Part shown: in pieces, positions 35,312 to 43,530 of the stretch
How the letters are laid out: every line of letters begins with the position of its first letter
Position numbering within the stretch: the stretch's first letter is position 1
Source of the DNA: Chloroflexota bacterium
GTDB lineage: Bacteria > Chloroflexota > Anaerolineae > Aggregatilineales > Phototrophicaceae
Length of the DNA: 44,795 nt
Direction: 5' to 3'
NCBI GenBank assembly: GCA_023430545.1
Contig: JAEZAF010000281.1
Coordinates: 1 to 44,795 of the forward strand
Notes under the pieces: generated by a model
What the model saw: the letters and a program-made list of their open reading frames with translations, nothing else
What the model was told of the DNA's origin: nothing
Databases searched by the model: none
Translations under genes and position numbers: made by a program

Positions 35312-36337
35312 ATGCGTATATACTCTGCATTCGTCTTATTCTGTCTTCTGCTGCTCACCGCATGTACGCCAGAAGAACAGACCACCCCATTTCAGGTGAC
35401 TCTGCCCAGCACACAGCGCGCCGCAGCGCTGGCAACAGCCGTCCCCACGACTGCCCGTCCCCCCACTGATACACCGACACCAACACCGACAGCAACGCTC
35501 ACCCTCACGCTAACGGACACACTGACTCCAACCTCGACCTTCACCCCCAGCCCGGTCCCGACACTGGCGAGGGTCGAGCACTTCTATTTTGGCAGGCCGA
35601 TCTCACGTAATGGAACTGATTACATCGACCGCAACTATCCATATGGCAGCACACAGTTAGGCCGCTATCCGGTTCATTCCGGTGTGGAATTTCAGAATCG
35701 ACGTGGGACACCAGTAATGGCCATCGGGGATGGTGAGGTGTTTTACGCGGGGACCGATGCGGAACGGCAGTTCGGACCCAGACTGAACTATTACGGCAAC
35801 CTCGTCGTCATTCAGCATGATGTCCCAACACCAGAGGGTGAACCGATCTTCAGTGTCTACGCCCATCTTGACCGTATGGATGTCGCGACCGGAGACACTG
35901 TCGAGCAGGGTGACCGCGTTGGCATGGTCGGTGATACCGGCATCGCGATTGGCCCGCATCTGCATTTCGAAATCCGCGTCGGAGATCCTGAGGATTTTTA
36001 TTCCACACGCAACCCTGAAATGTGGATGTATCCGTATCCTTCATTTGGCATGATCGCCGGTAAAGTCACCGACAGCTCCGGACGGATGCTGCGCGATATT
36101 CAGGTCAAGGTGCGCTCACTGAGCAGCAGTGCGAACTGGTATGCATATTCGTATGAAGGTGAAGAAGCCACACCGGATTTCCTGTGGGGTGAAAACTTTA
36201 CCCTCAGCGATCTGCCCGAGGGGAGTTATCAGGTGGTTGTGAGTGATGAAAACGGCAAACGACTGTTCGAACAGGATGTCAGTGTCATTCCAAACCGGAT
36301 TGCATGGGTGGAAATTACCCTCGACCGGATTCCGTGA
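35312..36337 (+). CDS. M23-family peptidase lipoprotein (LytM/NlpD-like)
   Basis: The 341-residue protein starts with a lipoprotein signal ending LLLLTAC (Cys18). A Thr/Pro-rich linker follows (about 45-85), then an M23 domain (about 115-225) and a C-terminal beta-sandwich region (about 232-341) resembling carboxypeptidase-regulatory/SpaA-like modules. The M23 metal site would use His122, the following acidic residue and His218: HSGVEFQNRRGTPV has Glu126 where the family has Asp, and GPHLHFEI (214-221) supplies the HxH. YAHLD carries His185. Such enzymes cut peptide crosslinks of peptidoglycan outside the membrane. The Asp-to-Glu change may reduce activity. Its 3' end overlaps the convergent gene by 23 bp. 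Confidence 0.88.
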   Translation: MRIYSAFVLFCLLLLTACTPEEQTTPFQVTLPSTQRAAALATAVPTTARPPTDTPTPTPTATLTLTLTDTLTPTSTFTPSPVPTLARVEHFYFGRPISRNGTDYIDRNYPYGSTQLGRYPVHSGVEFQNRRGTPVMAIGDGEVFYAGTDAERQFGPRLNYYGNLVVIQHDVPTPEGEPIFSVYAHLDRMDVATGDTVEQGDRVGMVGDTGIAIGPHLHFEIRVGDPEDFYSTRNPEMWMYPYPSFGMIAGKVTDSSGRMLRDIQVKVRSLSSSANWYAYSYEGEEATPDFLWGENFTLSDLPEGSYQVVVSDENGKRLFEQDVSVIPNRIAWVEITLDRIP

Positions 36338-37145
36338 CGGGTATCAGGCGGGCATTGGCAGCATGCACCATCGCCGTCATCCGTGGAATCTGTTCAGCGA
36401 TAACGTCGATGCTGCTGCGCCACTCGAACATACTGCCGATACCGCCGTATTCACACGCAATAATGTCCGGTGCTGACCAGCCATCGCTGCCAAGCTGGTC
36501 CAGGACCCAACCGAATAATTCCCAGTCGTCTTCGCGCATGGGCATGTGATCCGTGCGCAGACCTTCGGCATTGTAACCCAGGCCGGTGATATGGATTTCA
36601 CGCAGGCGATGCACCGGAAGTCGATTGATGTAGTTACGTGGGTCAATCGCCAGATGTTCGGCTGTACGGCGGGCGTGTCCGATGTCCAGCAGCAGACCAC
36701 AGTCGCTGCTCTCGATGATCTGTGTAATGACCGCCAGATCAACAGATAATCGGGGCATAACACGCATAGTCTCCGGAAAAGGGATATTCTCCGCGATGAC
36801 CCGATCCGCTCCAAAGTGATCAACCAGCGGCATAAGGTCCTTCAGCACCAGTGCAATCAGTGCGTCGGCATCATCAGGATCACTCAGATCCTCAACTCTG
36901 GGGACAATATGTGTGTTCACAAAACGCGTGCCAGTACGCGCCAGCCACATCTCAGCAGCACGAAGCTGCGCCTGCTCAACCCGATGCCATCCCGCCTGAA
37001 ATTCAAAATGGATATACGCGGGTTTCTGTGCCTGTGCTTTTGGCACCAGATTATCCCAGGGCGGACACTTATACAGGTCGATGTCGATCTTCTGCTGGCG
37101 CACAAGTTCTGCGGCCTGAGGCGAGTAGTTGAGTGCGAATTTCAT
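36315..37145 (-). CDS. DUF692/MNIO-like TIM-barrel protein
   Basis: The 276-residue protein resembles the DUF692 family (multinuclear non-heme iron oxidases such as MbnB and TglH) and, more distantly, xylose-isomerase-like barrels. The best block is GLLLDIGHARRTAEHLAIDP, then NYINRLPVHRLREIHITGLG. VIAENIPFPETMRV and IIACEYGGIGSM supply further candidate Glu/Asn ligands, and FVNTHIVPRV a His. Members oxidise Cys residues in short peptides, usually with a partner protein and a precursor gene. I see neither here, so a different substrate is possible. It overlaps the M23 gene tail-to-tail by 23 bp. The fold is fairly sure, the enzyme activity not. Confidence 0.65.
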   Translation of the reverse strand: MKFALNYSPQAAELVRQQKIDIDLYKCPPWDNLVPKAQAQKPAYIHFEFQAGWHRVEQAQLRAAEMWLARTGTRFVNTHIVPRVEDLSDPDDADALIALVLKDLMPLVDHFGADRVIAENIPFPETMRVMPRLSVDLAVITQIIESSDCGLLLDIGHARRTAEHLAIDPRNYINRLPVHRLREIHITGLGYNAEGLRTDHMPMREDDWELFGWVLDQLGSDGWSAPDIIACEYGGIGSMFEWRSSIDVIAEQIPRMTAMVHAANARLIPVTESGRG

Positions 37146-37343
37146 GCGGGTTCATCCTGACACTGCGAGACTCAGCTTTCAGGTGTTGTACACCCGAAGT
37201 GCATCGAAGTCTCAGCATCTCAGACCACACTGAATTCAATCAGCTGCCGTACACTCATCATAAAGTGGAGTCGATAAAAATGGCGTTTATGGGGCATGGG
37301 TCGTGCCTGATATCCAAGCGGTGCAACTGTTCCAGCTATGGAG

Positions 37344-38840
37344 CTATTCCATCACGACGCGGAAACCGATGGTCCCATAGCGCGATACAGGGTTTAGGTA
37401 GAAATGAAAGTTTGTGCGCGCACGCTGGGCAACACTGATGAAGGACCCGCCGCGTACTGCTCTCATGGTATCAGTTTCACCCGGGGTCGGAGACAGAACT
37501 TTGGTGCCGCTGTATTCAGTATTGCTGCACCATTCCCACACATTTCCAGCCATATCGTACACACCAAACGGGCTGACACCGCCTTCGTACTTGTTAACCG
37601 GGGTGGAACCTCTCAGGTTTGACTCCTTGGTATTGGCACGCGACTTATCAAACCGATTACCCCACGGGTACAGACGATCATCATTCCCCTGTGCGGCCCG
37701 CTGCCACTGCTGTTCCGTCGGCAGGGTGACATACACACCCGTTTTCTCGCTCAGCCAGCGGCAGAATGCCATCGCCTCGTACCAGCAGATACCAGCACGC
37801 GGATGATCACCGTGACCTTTTTTGGGTTCCATCGGCTGTCCATTCTGGCGGAACCATTCACGCGCATGGGACGAGAAGTCCCACCACTTCGTGTTGCAAT
37901 AACCGTCAGACGCATCGGCGAAAATCTGGAACTGCGCGTTCGTTACAGGATATTTACTAACATGGAAGGCATCAACAAAATAGGTAATCTTACGGTGTTC
38001 GTGCTCAATTGTGACCTCACCGCCGGGGACATCACACCATTCCAGCATCGGCAGCAGGATAGTTGTGCAGATGGATGCAATCCCATCAGGATCATAATCC
38101 GCGAAATGCGTGCGGAATTTTTCGAATGCTTTCATCCCCAGTTCGCGGGTACGGGTACGGTTCACCAGCGCCACAATGGGGCGGTATTCACGCTCGGCTT
38201 CACGCAGATACGCCTGTTTTTCCAGGGCACTCTCCGCCTCCGCCAGCATTGAGTCGATGTTAATAAAGCGTGACTCAATTCCTGTGACGCGCGCATGTTT
38301 GAGAAGGAAAACGGCACGATCGTATTCCGCGCTCTCCATGGCATCGGCGATATCGTCGATTAATGTACCCGCATTAACAGGCGGCAAAGGATCAACCTTC
38401 TGCACCGGGTCCGGCGAACGGACATATTCGGTAAAGGCAGTGCGGTTCGGCTGGGTAACTGCCTGACGTTCTGCAATCAGAATCGAATTGAGCACCTGCT
38501 TGACTGCCTCAGCCGTCAGACCGTGGCTGAGGTCAGCATACTGGATATGTGTCAATTCATTGGGGATCGTAGTCCCCATGTGAATCAAAACAGGGAAAAT
38601 ATGCTTCCCCAGAGAACGGGCAATGTGCATTTCCTTCTGGCAGTATTCGGAGCGCACAGAATCAGGTGACAGCAGGTATACAAGGCCATCACACCACTGG
38701 AGGCGGCGCTGGATCTCATCCCACCACTGCTGTCCAGCGTGTAAGCGTTTGTCGTACCAGACATCATGGACGTCAAGTGTCTCGACAATCTGCGCACAAT
38801 AGTGTTTATCTACCCTTGCGTAACTGATGAATAGTTTCAT
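37344..38840 (-). CDS. TIR domain protein with C-terminal FGE/SUMF1-like domain
   Basis: Residues 1-125 form a TIR domain (MKLFISYARVDKHY; SPDSVRSEYCQKEM with Glu70 at the NADase position). Residues about 155-260 are a helical linker with Glu/Arg-rich coiled-coil-like segments. Residues about 265-498 are a formylglycine-generating-enzyme-like (SUMF1, C-type-lectin) fold: FHVSKYPVTNAQFQIFADA, CWYEAMAFCRWLSEKTGVYV, YDMAGNVWEWC, and VRGGSF to GTIGFRVV at the end. The Cys pair that FGE uses for catalysis is absent in the last block, so this part probably binds a ligand rather than modifying sulfatases. TIR-FGE fusions have been linked to conflict systems; an NAD-depleting, ligand-gated effector is plausible. 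It is a lone gene with no obvious partner. Confidence 0.85.
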   Translation of the reverse strand: MKLFISYARVDKHYCAQIVETLDVHDVWYDKRLHAGQQWWDEIQRRLQWCDGLVYLLSPDSVRSEYCQKEMHIARSLGKHIFPVLIHMGTTIPNELTHIQYADLSHGLTAEAVKQVLNSILIAERQAVTQPNRTAFTEYVRSPDPVQKVDPLPPVNAGTLIDDIADAMESAEYDRAVFLLKHARVTGIESRFINIDSMLAEAESALEKQAYLREAEREYRPIVALVNRTRTRELGMKAFEKFRTHFADYDPDGIASICTTILLPMLEWCDVPGGEVTIEHEHRKITYFVDAFHVSKYPVTNAQFQIFADASDGYCNTKWWDFSSHAREWFRQNGQPMEPKKGHGDHPRAGICWYEAMAFCRWLSEKTGVYVTLPTEQQWQRAAQGNDDRLYPWGNRFDKSRANTKESNLRGSTPVNKYEGGVSPFGVYDMAGNVWEWCSNTEYSGTKVLSPTPGETDTMRAVRGGSFISVAQRARTNFHFYLNPVSRYGTIGFRVVME

Positions 38841-39023
38841 ACTGGTCTGTGATGGTTACTCAGGATTCTGTCACCAACGAAGTTGAAGTGTTTGGAGGCA
38901 TATAAACTATTTCCAAACATTTCCATAATGTCACTATAACCCTGGAGTTACGTTTCTTCCATAAACGTTACAGAAAAATCTGGGAAATTCATTGTTTCTT
39001 TGTTAACAACGTAAGAAAACATC

Positions 39024-40226
39024 ATGTCAACTATCATACAACTATTGCTGGCTTATATAAAAAGTTCATCAGGTTTTATCATAAGATTACTATTTATTTC
39101 AGGTTTAATGACCTTATTTCTACCTGAAGCCGTCCGCATAAATCTGATGGCACCGCAAAAAGTCGAAACCCAGCTTCCGCAGTTGTGTGTGCATACTCGC
39201 TTAATTGATGAAGTGCAGGAATGGGTGATACAAAAGTCACTGATTGATGTCCGTGAACTGGGCGCACAAACTATTGTCGAATTTTTCCCATGGGCCTATA
39301 TCGAAAATCAGCAGGGTCGGTATGAATGGGCGCAAACGGACCGTATCATTCAGCATGCGCAAAATCAAGGCCTGACCGTTATTGCACGCATGGGGCTGGT
39401 ACCGGAATGGGCACGTCCCTCCACCAACGAGCGTTTTACCACCTTCAATGAACTTCCCCCGGAAGCATATGAGGATTTTGCGCACTTTGTGGGGCTGTTT
39501 GCCGAACGTTATCGCGATTCCGTCCAGCATATCATCGTCTGGAACGAGCCAAACCTGTCTTTTGAGTGGGGCTATCAGCAGCCAGATCCGGCGCGTTATG
39601 TCGAGCTGCTTTCGGTCGTATATCCTGAAGTGAAGGCGGCCAACCCTGACGCCATCATACTCGCAGGGGCACTTGCCCCTACGATCGAACCAGCCGGAAG
39701 CCCACATGCCCTGAATGATCTGTTGTATCTGGAAGGGATGTATGAAGCGGGCGCGTCACAATGGTTTGATGCACTCGCCATCCACACCTACGGCTTTACG
39801 CATCCAGCCGATGCTGAACCGGCCTTCGATCAACTGAACTTCCGACGGGCAGAGCTGCTGCGTGAGATCATGGTCGAATATGGTGACGCCCATAAGCCAG
39901 TGTTCATCACCGAAAGCGGCTGGAACGATAACCCGCGCTGGACACTGGCCGTCAATCCAGCGGAGCGCATCGGATACACGCTGGATGCCTACCGGCTGAT
40001 CGAAGATCAGTGGGACTGGGCACAAAGCCTCTGCCTGTGGGCGTTTCGCTATCCCCGTCCCACTTACAGCTATCCAGATAACTTCACACTCGTGACATCG
40101 GAATTTCAGTACAAACCAATCTACTATGAGCTTCAGTCGATGGCACGAGGCTGGAATATCAGCACCTCCAACGTTGAAAACCAGAGTGAGGAGCAACTGT
40201 GGCTGCCCGCCCCCATAACCCCATAG
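39024..40226 (+). CDS. Membrane-anchored glycoside hydrolase-like TIM-barrel protein
   Basis: The 400-residue protein has an N-terminal hydrophobic segment (about residues 17-36) and a clan A glycosidase-like barrel. IIVWNEPNLSFEWG offers Glu175 as acid/base, and FITESGWNDNPRW offers Glu297 as nucleophile; AIHTYGF fits strand 6. The pattern recalls GH5/GH39-type enzymes, and it is the third such protein in this window. The Shine-Dalgarno before the ATG is poor. Its last 28 bases overlap the start of the next gene, implying translational coupling with a solute-binding protein. A role in cleaving or sensing an extracellular glycan is inferred; the substrate is unknown. Confidence 0.75.
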   Translation: MSTIIQLLLAYIKSSSGFIIRLLFISGLMTLFLPEAVRINLMAPQKVETQLPQLCVHTRLIDEVQEWVIQKSLIDVRELGAQTIVEFFPWAYIENQQGRYEWAQTDRIIQHAQNQGLTVIARMGLVPEWARPSTNERFTTFNELPPEAYEDFAHFVGLFAERYRDSVQHIIVWNEPNLSFEWGYQQPDPARYVELLSVVYPEVKAANPDAIILAGALAPTIEPAGSPHALNDLLYLEGMYEAGASQWFDALAIHTYGFTHPADAEPAFDQLNFRRAELLREIMVEYGDAHKPVFITESGWNDNPRWTLAVNPAERIGYTLDAYRLIEDQWDWAQSLCLWAFRYPRPTYSYPDNFTLVTSEFQYKPIYYELQSMARGWNISTSNVENQSEEQLWLPAPITP

Positions 40227-41014
40227 CGACTCGTATCGTAACCATCAGCCGCCTGGTTTTCACCGTTGTGGCTGTGTGTATCGTGATCGCGGTACTCGCA
40301 CGCTGGAACAGTCGACACAATACGACTCCACCGCTGGACGTGCTTTTCCCTTCTGGTGAACTCATCATCGCTGTTGATCCGAGCTATCCACCATTTGCGG
40401 CCTTTGGTGACAATGGCTTATTCGGCCTCGACATCGATCTGGGAAAGGAGATCGGCGCCCGCATTGGGCTGCCTGTTCGCTTCGTCAGCATGGGCTATGA
40501 CGGATTGTACGACTCACTGCGGGTTGGGCAAACCGACGCGATTATTTCGGCACTGCTGATGGACGGCAGTCGTCTCGGAGATGTACGCTACAGCCGTTAT
40601 TACTATGACGATGGGCTGGCGCTTGTCTCACCTGTTGACCGTCCCAAAGCCGAGATGGAAGCGATGGTTGGACACCGGCTGGCCTATGCCTTCGGCTCCA
40701 CAGCGGATGCAGAAGCTCGTCAGTGGCTTCGGCGGATTGGGCCATTCGAAACGGCTCCGTATGAACTCCCCCGTTATGCACTGGATGCGGTGCGGCTTCA
40801 GATGGCCGACGCGGCACTGGTAGACGCTACGACCGCACGCCAGTATCTCACGGAATACCCTGACTGGGACGCGGATTTCGAATATGTGACGCACTCGCTG
40901 TTCGCGATTGCCGTACGCCGCGACCGGGTGTTTGAATGGGAACTGATCGACGAGGCCATCCAGCAGATGAGGGATGACGGGACACTGGATCAGATAATCA
41001 ACCGGTGGTTGTAA
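40199..41014 (+). CDS. Membrane-anchored family 3 (amino-acid type) solute-binding protein
   Basis: The GTG start at 40199 has a GAGGAG site within the end of the previous gene and gives 271 residues. An unusually long N terminus contains one hydrophobic helix (about residues 16-34) without a clear cleavage site or lipobox, so it is probably membrane-anchored. The rest is a family 3 binding protein: GELIIAVDPSYPPFAAFGDN, FGLDIDLGKEIGARIG, and LRVGQTDAIISALLMDGSR. Such domains bind polar amino acids or related small molecules. No permease or ATPase gene lies nearby, so a sensory or scavenging role is as likely as transport. Coupling to the glycosidase-like gene is clear from the overlap. Confidence 0.85.
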   Translation: MAARPHNPIATRIVTISRLVFTVVAVCIVIAVLARWNSRHNTTPPLDVLFPSGELIIAVDPSYPPFAAFGDNGLFGLDIDLGKEIGARIGLPVRFVSMGYDGLYDSLRVGQTDAIISALLMDGSRLGDVRYSRYYYDDGLALVSPVDRPKAEMEAMVGHRLAYAFGSTADAEARQWLRRIGPFETAPYELPRYALDAVRLQMADAALVDATTARQYLTEYPDWDADFEYVTHSLFAIAVRRDRVFEWELIDEAIQQMRDDGTLDQIINRWL

Positions 41015-41178
41015 TCAGTGGTAATTCAAATCATCGAAATACCATTCGAGCTTCTCTTACACTCATAACGAATGTGGGACGGCACGCAGGCTCTCCGCTG
41101 CTGCCATTTATCGTTATGGCTCCAGCTATGAACCTCAAATTCCGTGTACCACGTCTGGTATCTGACCTCGTCCACCGC

Positions 41179-41184
41179 TATACT
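41179..41184 (+). promoter_or_regulatory. Candidate -10 element implying a leaderless transcript
   Basis: TATACT ends eight bases before the ATG of the first glycosyltransferase, where no Shine-Dalgarno is visible. If used, transcription would begin at or next to the start codon. A good -35 is not obvious, so confidence is low. Confidence 0.3.
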
Positions 41185-41191
41185 GACCGGC

Positions 41192-42298
41192 ATGATTCAC
41201 ATTGGCATCGACTCCAGACTGACCTACTATCGCACCGGTGGAACAGCGACCTACATAAGGGAACTGGTCCGCGCACTGCACGCGCTTGATGACCAGAACC
41301 GCTACACCATTTTCCGAAGCCGCAAGGACAAATCCCCGGACACGGTAGGCTTTCATCAGGCGCATTTATGGACGCCAAGCCATCACAAATGGGAACGGTT
41401 GTCACTGTCCGTAGAACTCCTGCCTCACCGGCTGGATGTATTTCACAGCCCGGATTTCATCCCTCCACAGTATGGAGCGCATCGTCATGTGATTACGGTA
41501 CATGACCTGACCTTTCTCCATTATCCTGAGTACCTGACGGCTGACAGTCGACGCTATTACAACGATCAGATCCAGTGGGCGGCTGAACATGCCGACCATA
41601 TTCTGACCGTCAGTGAGTCTGCGAAAAGCGATCTGATCCGAATGCTGAACGTGAGTCCCGAGAAAATCACGATACAACCCCACGGTGTGGACCATCAGCA
41701 CTATCGACCAATGGATCAGTCTCGCCTGACGGAACTTCTGACACGGTTCGGAGTCAGCCCCGGATACTTCCTGTTCGTCGGGACCATCGAGCCGCGCAAG
41801 AATCTCGACCATCTGCTGACGGCTTACGCTGCCCTACGGACACAGTCTTCGACTGTGCCTGATCTGATATTGATCGGGAAGCGCGGATGGCTGGCGGACG
41901 CCCTGATCGAACGTATTGGTGACAGCGCGAACGTCCGCTGGCTGGATACTGTAACCGACGCGGACCTACCCGCCTTCTATAACGGGGCAAGGGCACTGGT
42001 TCTGCCCTCATTTTACGAAGGCTTCGGCCTTCCGATACTGGAAGCGATGGCCTGCGGGACTCTGCCAGTCGTCAGTGACCGCTCATCCCTGCCGGAAGTT
42101 GCCGGAGATGTGGGCCTGCGCCTGCAACCCGAGGAGCCAGCGAGTATCACGCAGGCATTACACGCGGTGCTGGACGCGGACCCGGACTGGTTACAGGCGC
42201 AGCGTGAGGCAGCACTGGCGCGGGCGGCGACCTTCACATGGGAACACTCGGCCAGGATTGCGCGGGATGTGTACCAGAAGACAGTATCCAACCCATGA
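41192..42298 (+). CDS. GT4-family glycosyltransferase
   Basis: I choose ATG 41192 (MIHIGIDSRLTYYRTGGTAT), the usual N terminus with the glycine-rich acceptor loop, rather than the in-frame ATG at 41144. The 368-residue product has the two Rossmann-like halves of GT-B enzymes. The C-terminal half contains FLFVGTIEPRKNLDHLLTAY and the nucleotide-sugar-binding ALVLPSFYEGFGLPILEAMA, with the conserved EGFGLPILE acid pair. It transfers a hexose from an activated donor to a growing surface glycan or lipid; the sugar cannot be predicted. It overlaps the next glycosyltransferase by four bases (ATGA), starting a three-gene cluster. Confidence 0.92.
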   Translation: MIHIGIDSRLTYYRTGGTATYIRELVRALHALDDQNRYTIFRSRKDKSPDTVGFHQAHLWTPSHHKWERLSLSVELLPHRLDVFHSPDFIPPQYGAHRHVITVHDLTFLHYPEYLTADSRRYYNDQIQWAAEHADHILTVSESAKSDLIRMLNVSPEKITIQPHGVDHQHYRPMDQSRLTELLTRFGVSPGYFLFVGTIEPRKNLDHLLTAYAALRTQSSTVPDLILIGKRGWLADALIERIGDSANVRWLDTVTDADLPAFYNGARALVLPSFYEGFGLPILEAMACGTLPVVSDRSSLPEVAGDVGLRLQPEEPASITQALHAVLDADPDWLQAQREAALARAATFTWEHSARIARDVYQKTVSNP

Positions 42299-43530
42299 AA
42301 ATACTGATTATTACCACCCAACTTCCTGATCCACCTGCATCCGGTGGCGCACTGCGCGTCTTGGGCATCGTTCGGGGACTGCATGATGCGGGTCATCAGA
42401 TCACACTGATGAGCTTTGCCACCCCGACGGAAGTGCGTGAGGCGAAACGACTTTCGGCATTATGTGAACGGGTGGTAACCATCCCGCCTGCCCCACCGCG
42501 CACTGTTATCCGGCGTCTGAGAGATCTGGCACTCACACATCAGCCAGATATTGCATTTCGCTTTTACGATCCGGCATTTGAAGCACAACTGCGTCAGTTA
42601 TTGGCCGAAACACCGTTCGATCTGATCCAGATTGAGGCCATCGAAGCGGCCTGCTATCTGCCCACTGTCAGAGACACACAGCCGGGTGCGAAAGTAGTCT
42701 TTGATACCTTTAATGCTGAGTATCAGCTTCAGCGCGTGATTGCGTCGATTGACCGACAGGAACTGAAGCGGCTCCCCGCAGCGGTTTACTCCCTGATCCA
42801 GACACAGCGACTGAAACGTTATGAAGCCCGGATGTGTCAACTGGCGGATGCGGTGATCGCGGTCTCGCCTGAAGATGCTGAAGCCCTGCGTCCGTTCCGC
42901 AACGACGGCAAGGTGTTCATCGTTCCCAGTGGGATTACGGTTGAAGACTATACGAACCCGTCGGATACCGCAGCTCAATCTGACAATCTTCACCCGAACA
43001 GCCTCGTCTTTACGGGCAAGATGGACTATCGACCGAACATCGATGCGATGATATGGTTTACAGATGAGATCCTGCCGTTGATCCTGCGTCAGCAGCCGGA
43101 TGTTCACCTGTACATCGTCGGGCAGCAGCCCCATGCGCGGCTGGAACGGCTGAACGAACATCCAAACATCACACTGACAGGCCGTGTAGACAGCGTGATC
43201 CCGTATCTGCACGGCGCGGATGTATACATCGCCCCGCTGCGAATGGGAAGCGGCACACGGCTCAAACTACTGGAGGCGATGGCCTGCCGGTGTGCGATTG
43301 TCGCGACCACGACGGCCTCCGCCGGACTGCTGGATGAGGCGAAACAGGCCATGCTGATCGCGGACGATCCGCAGACCTTCGCGGAGGCTGTAGTCGAACT
43401 TCTGCGCGATAGTGATCAACGTCAGGCGGCGGGTGTGCAGGCTTACGAACAGGTCAGCACACACTATGACTGGTCGAAACTTATTCCAAAACTGCTGAAC
43501 ACCTACAGGGAAATCGGCCTTGAGTCCTAA
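42295..43530 (+). CDS. Glycosyltransferase, GT4-like
   Basis: The start at 42295 (MKILIITTQLPDPPASGGAL) overlaps the previous stop as ATGA; an in-frame ATG at 42238 would lie deep in the previous gene. The 411-residue GT-B protein resembles the group of sugar transferases with DxFNAEYQ in the N-terminal half (VVFDTFNAEYQLQRV). The C-terminal half has LVFTGKMDYRPNIDAMIWF and IAPLRMGSGTRLKLLEAMAC, where the conserved Glu contacts the donor ribose. It probably adds a second sugar in the same surface glycan pathway as its neighbours. The donor and acceptor are unknown. Confidence 0.92.
   Translation: MKILIITTQLPDPPASGGALRVLGIVRGLHDAGHQITLMSFATPTEVREAKRLSALCERVVTIPPAPPRTVIRRLRDLALTHQPDIAFRFYDPAFEAQLRQLLAETPFDLIQIEAIEAACYLPTVRDTQPGAKVVFDTFNAEYQLQRVIASIDRQELKRLPAAVYSLIQTQRLKRYEARMCQLADAVIAVSPEDAEALRPFRNDGKVFIVPSGITVEDYTNPSDTAAQSDNLHPNSLVFTGKMDYRPNIDAMIWFTDEILPLILRQQPDVHLYIVGQQPHARLERLNEHPNITLTGRVDSVIPYLHGADVYIAPLRMGSGTRLKLLEAMACRCAIVATTTASAGLLDEAKQAMLIADDPQTFAEAVVELLRDSDQRQAAGVQAYEQVSTHYDWSKLIPKLLNTYREIGLES

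Noticed and set aside
37344..37500. FGE-like C terminus as the variable region of a diversity-generating retroelement
   Set aside because: No reverse transcriptase, template repeat or A-biased variable codons are visible in the window.
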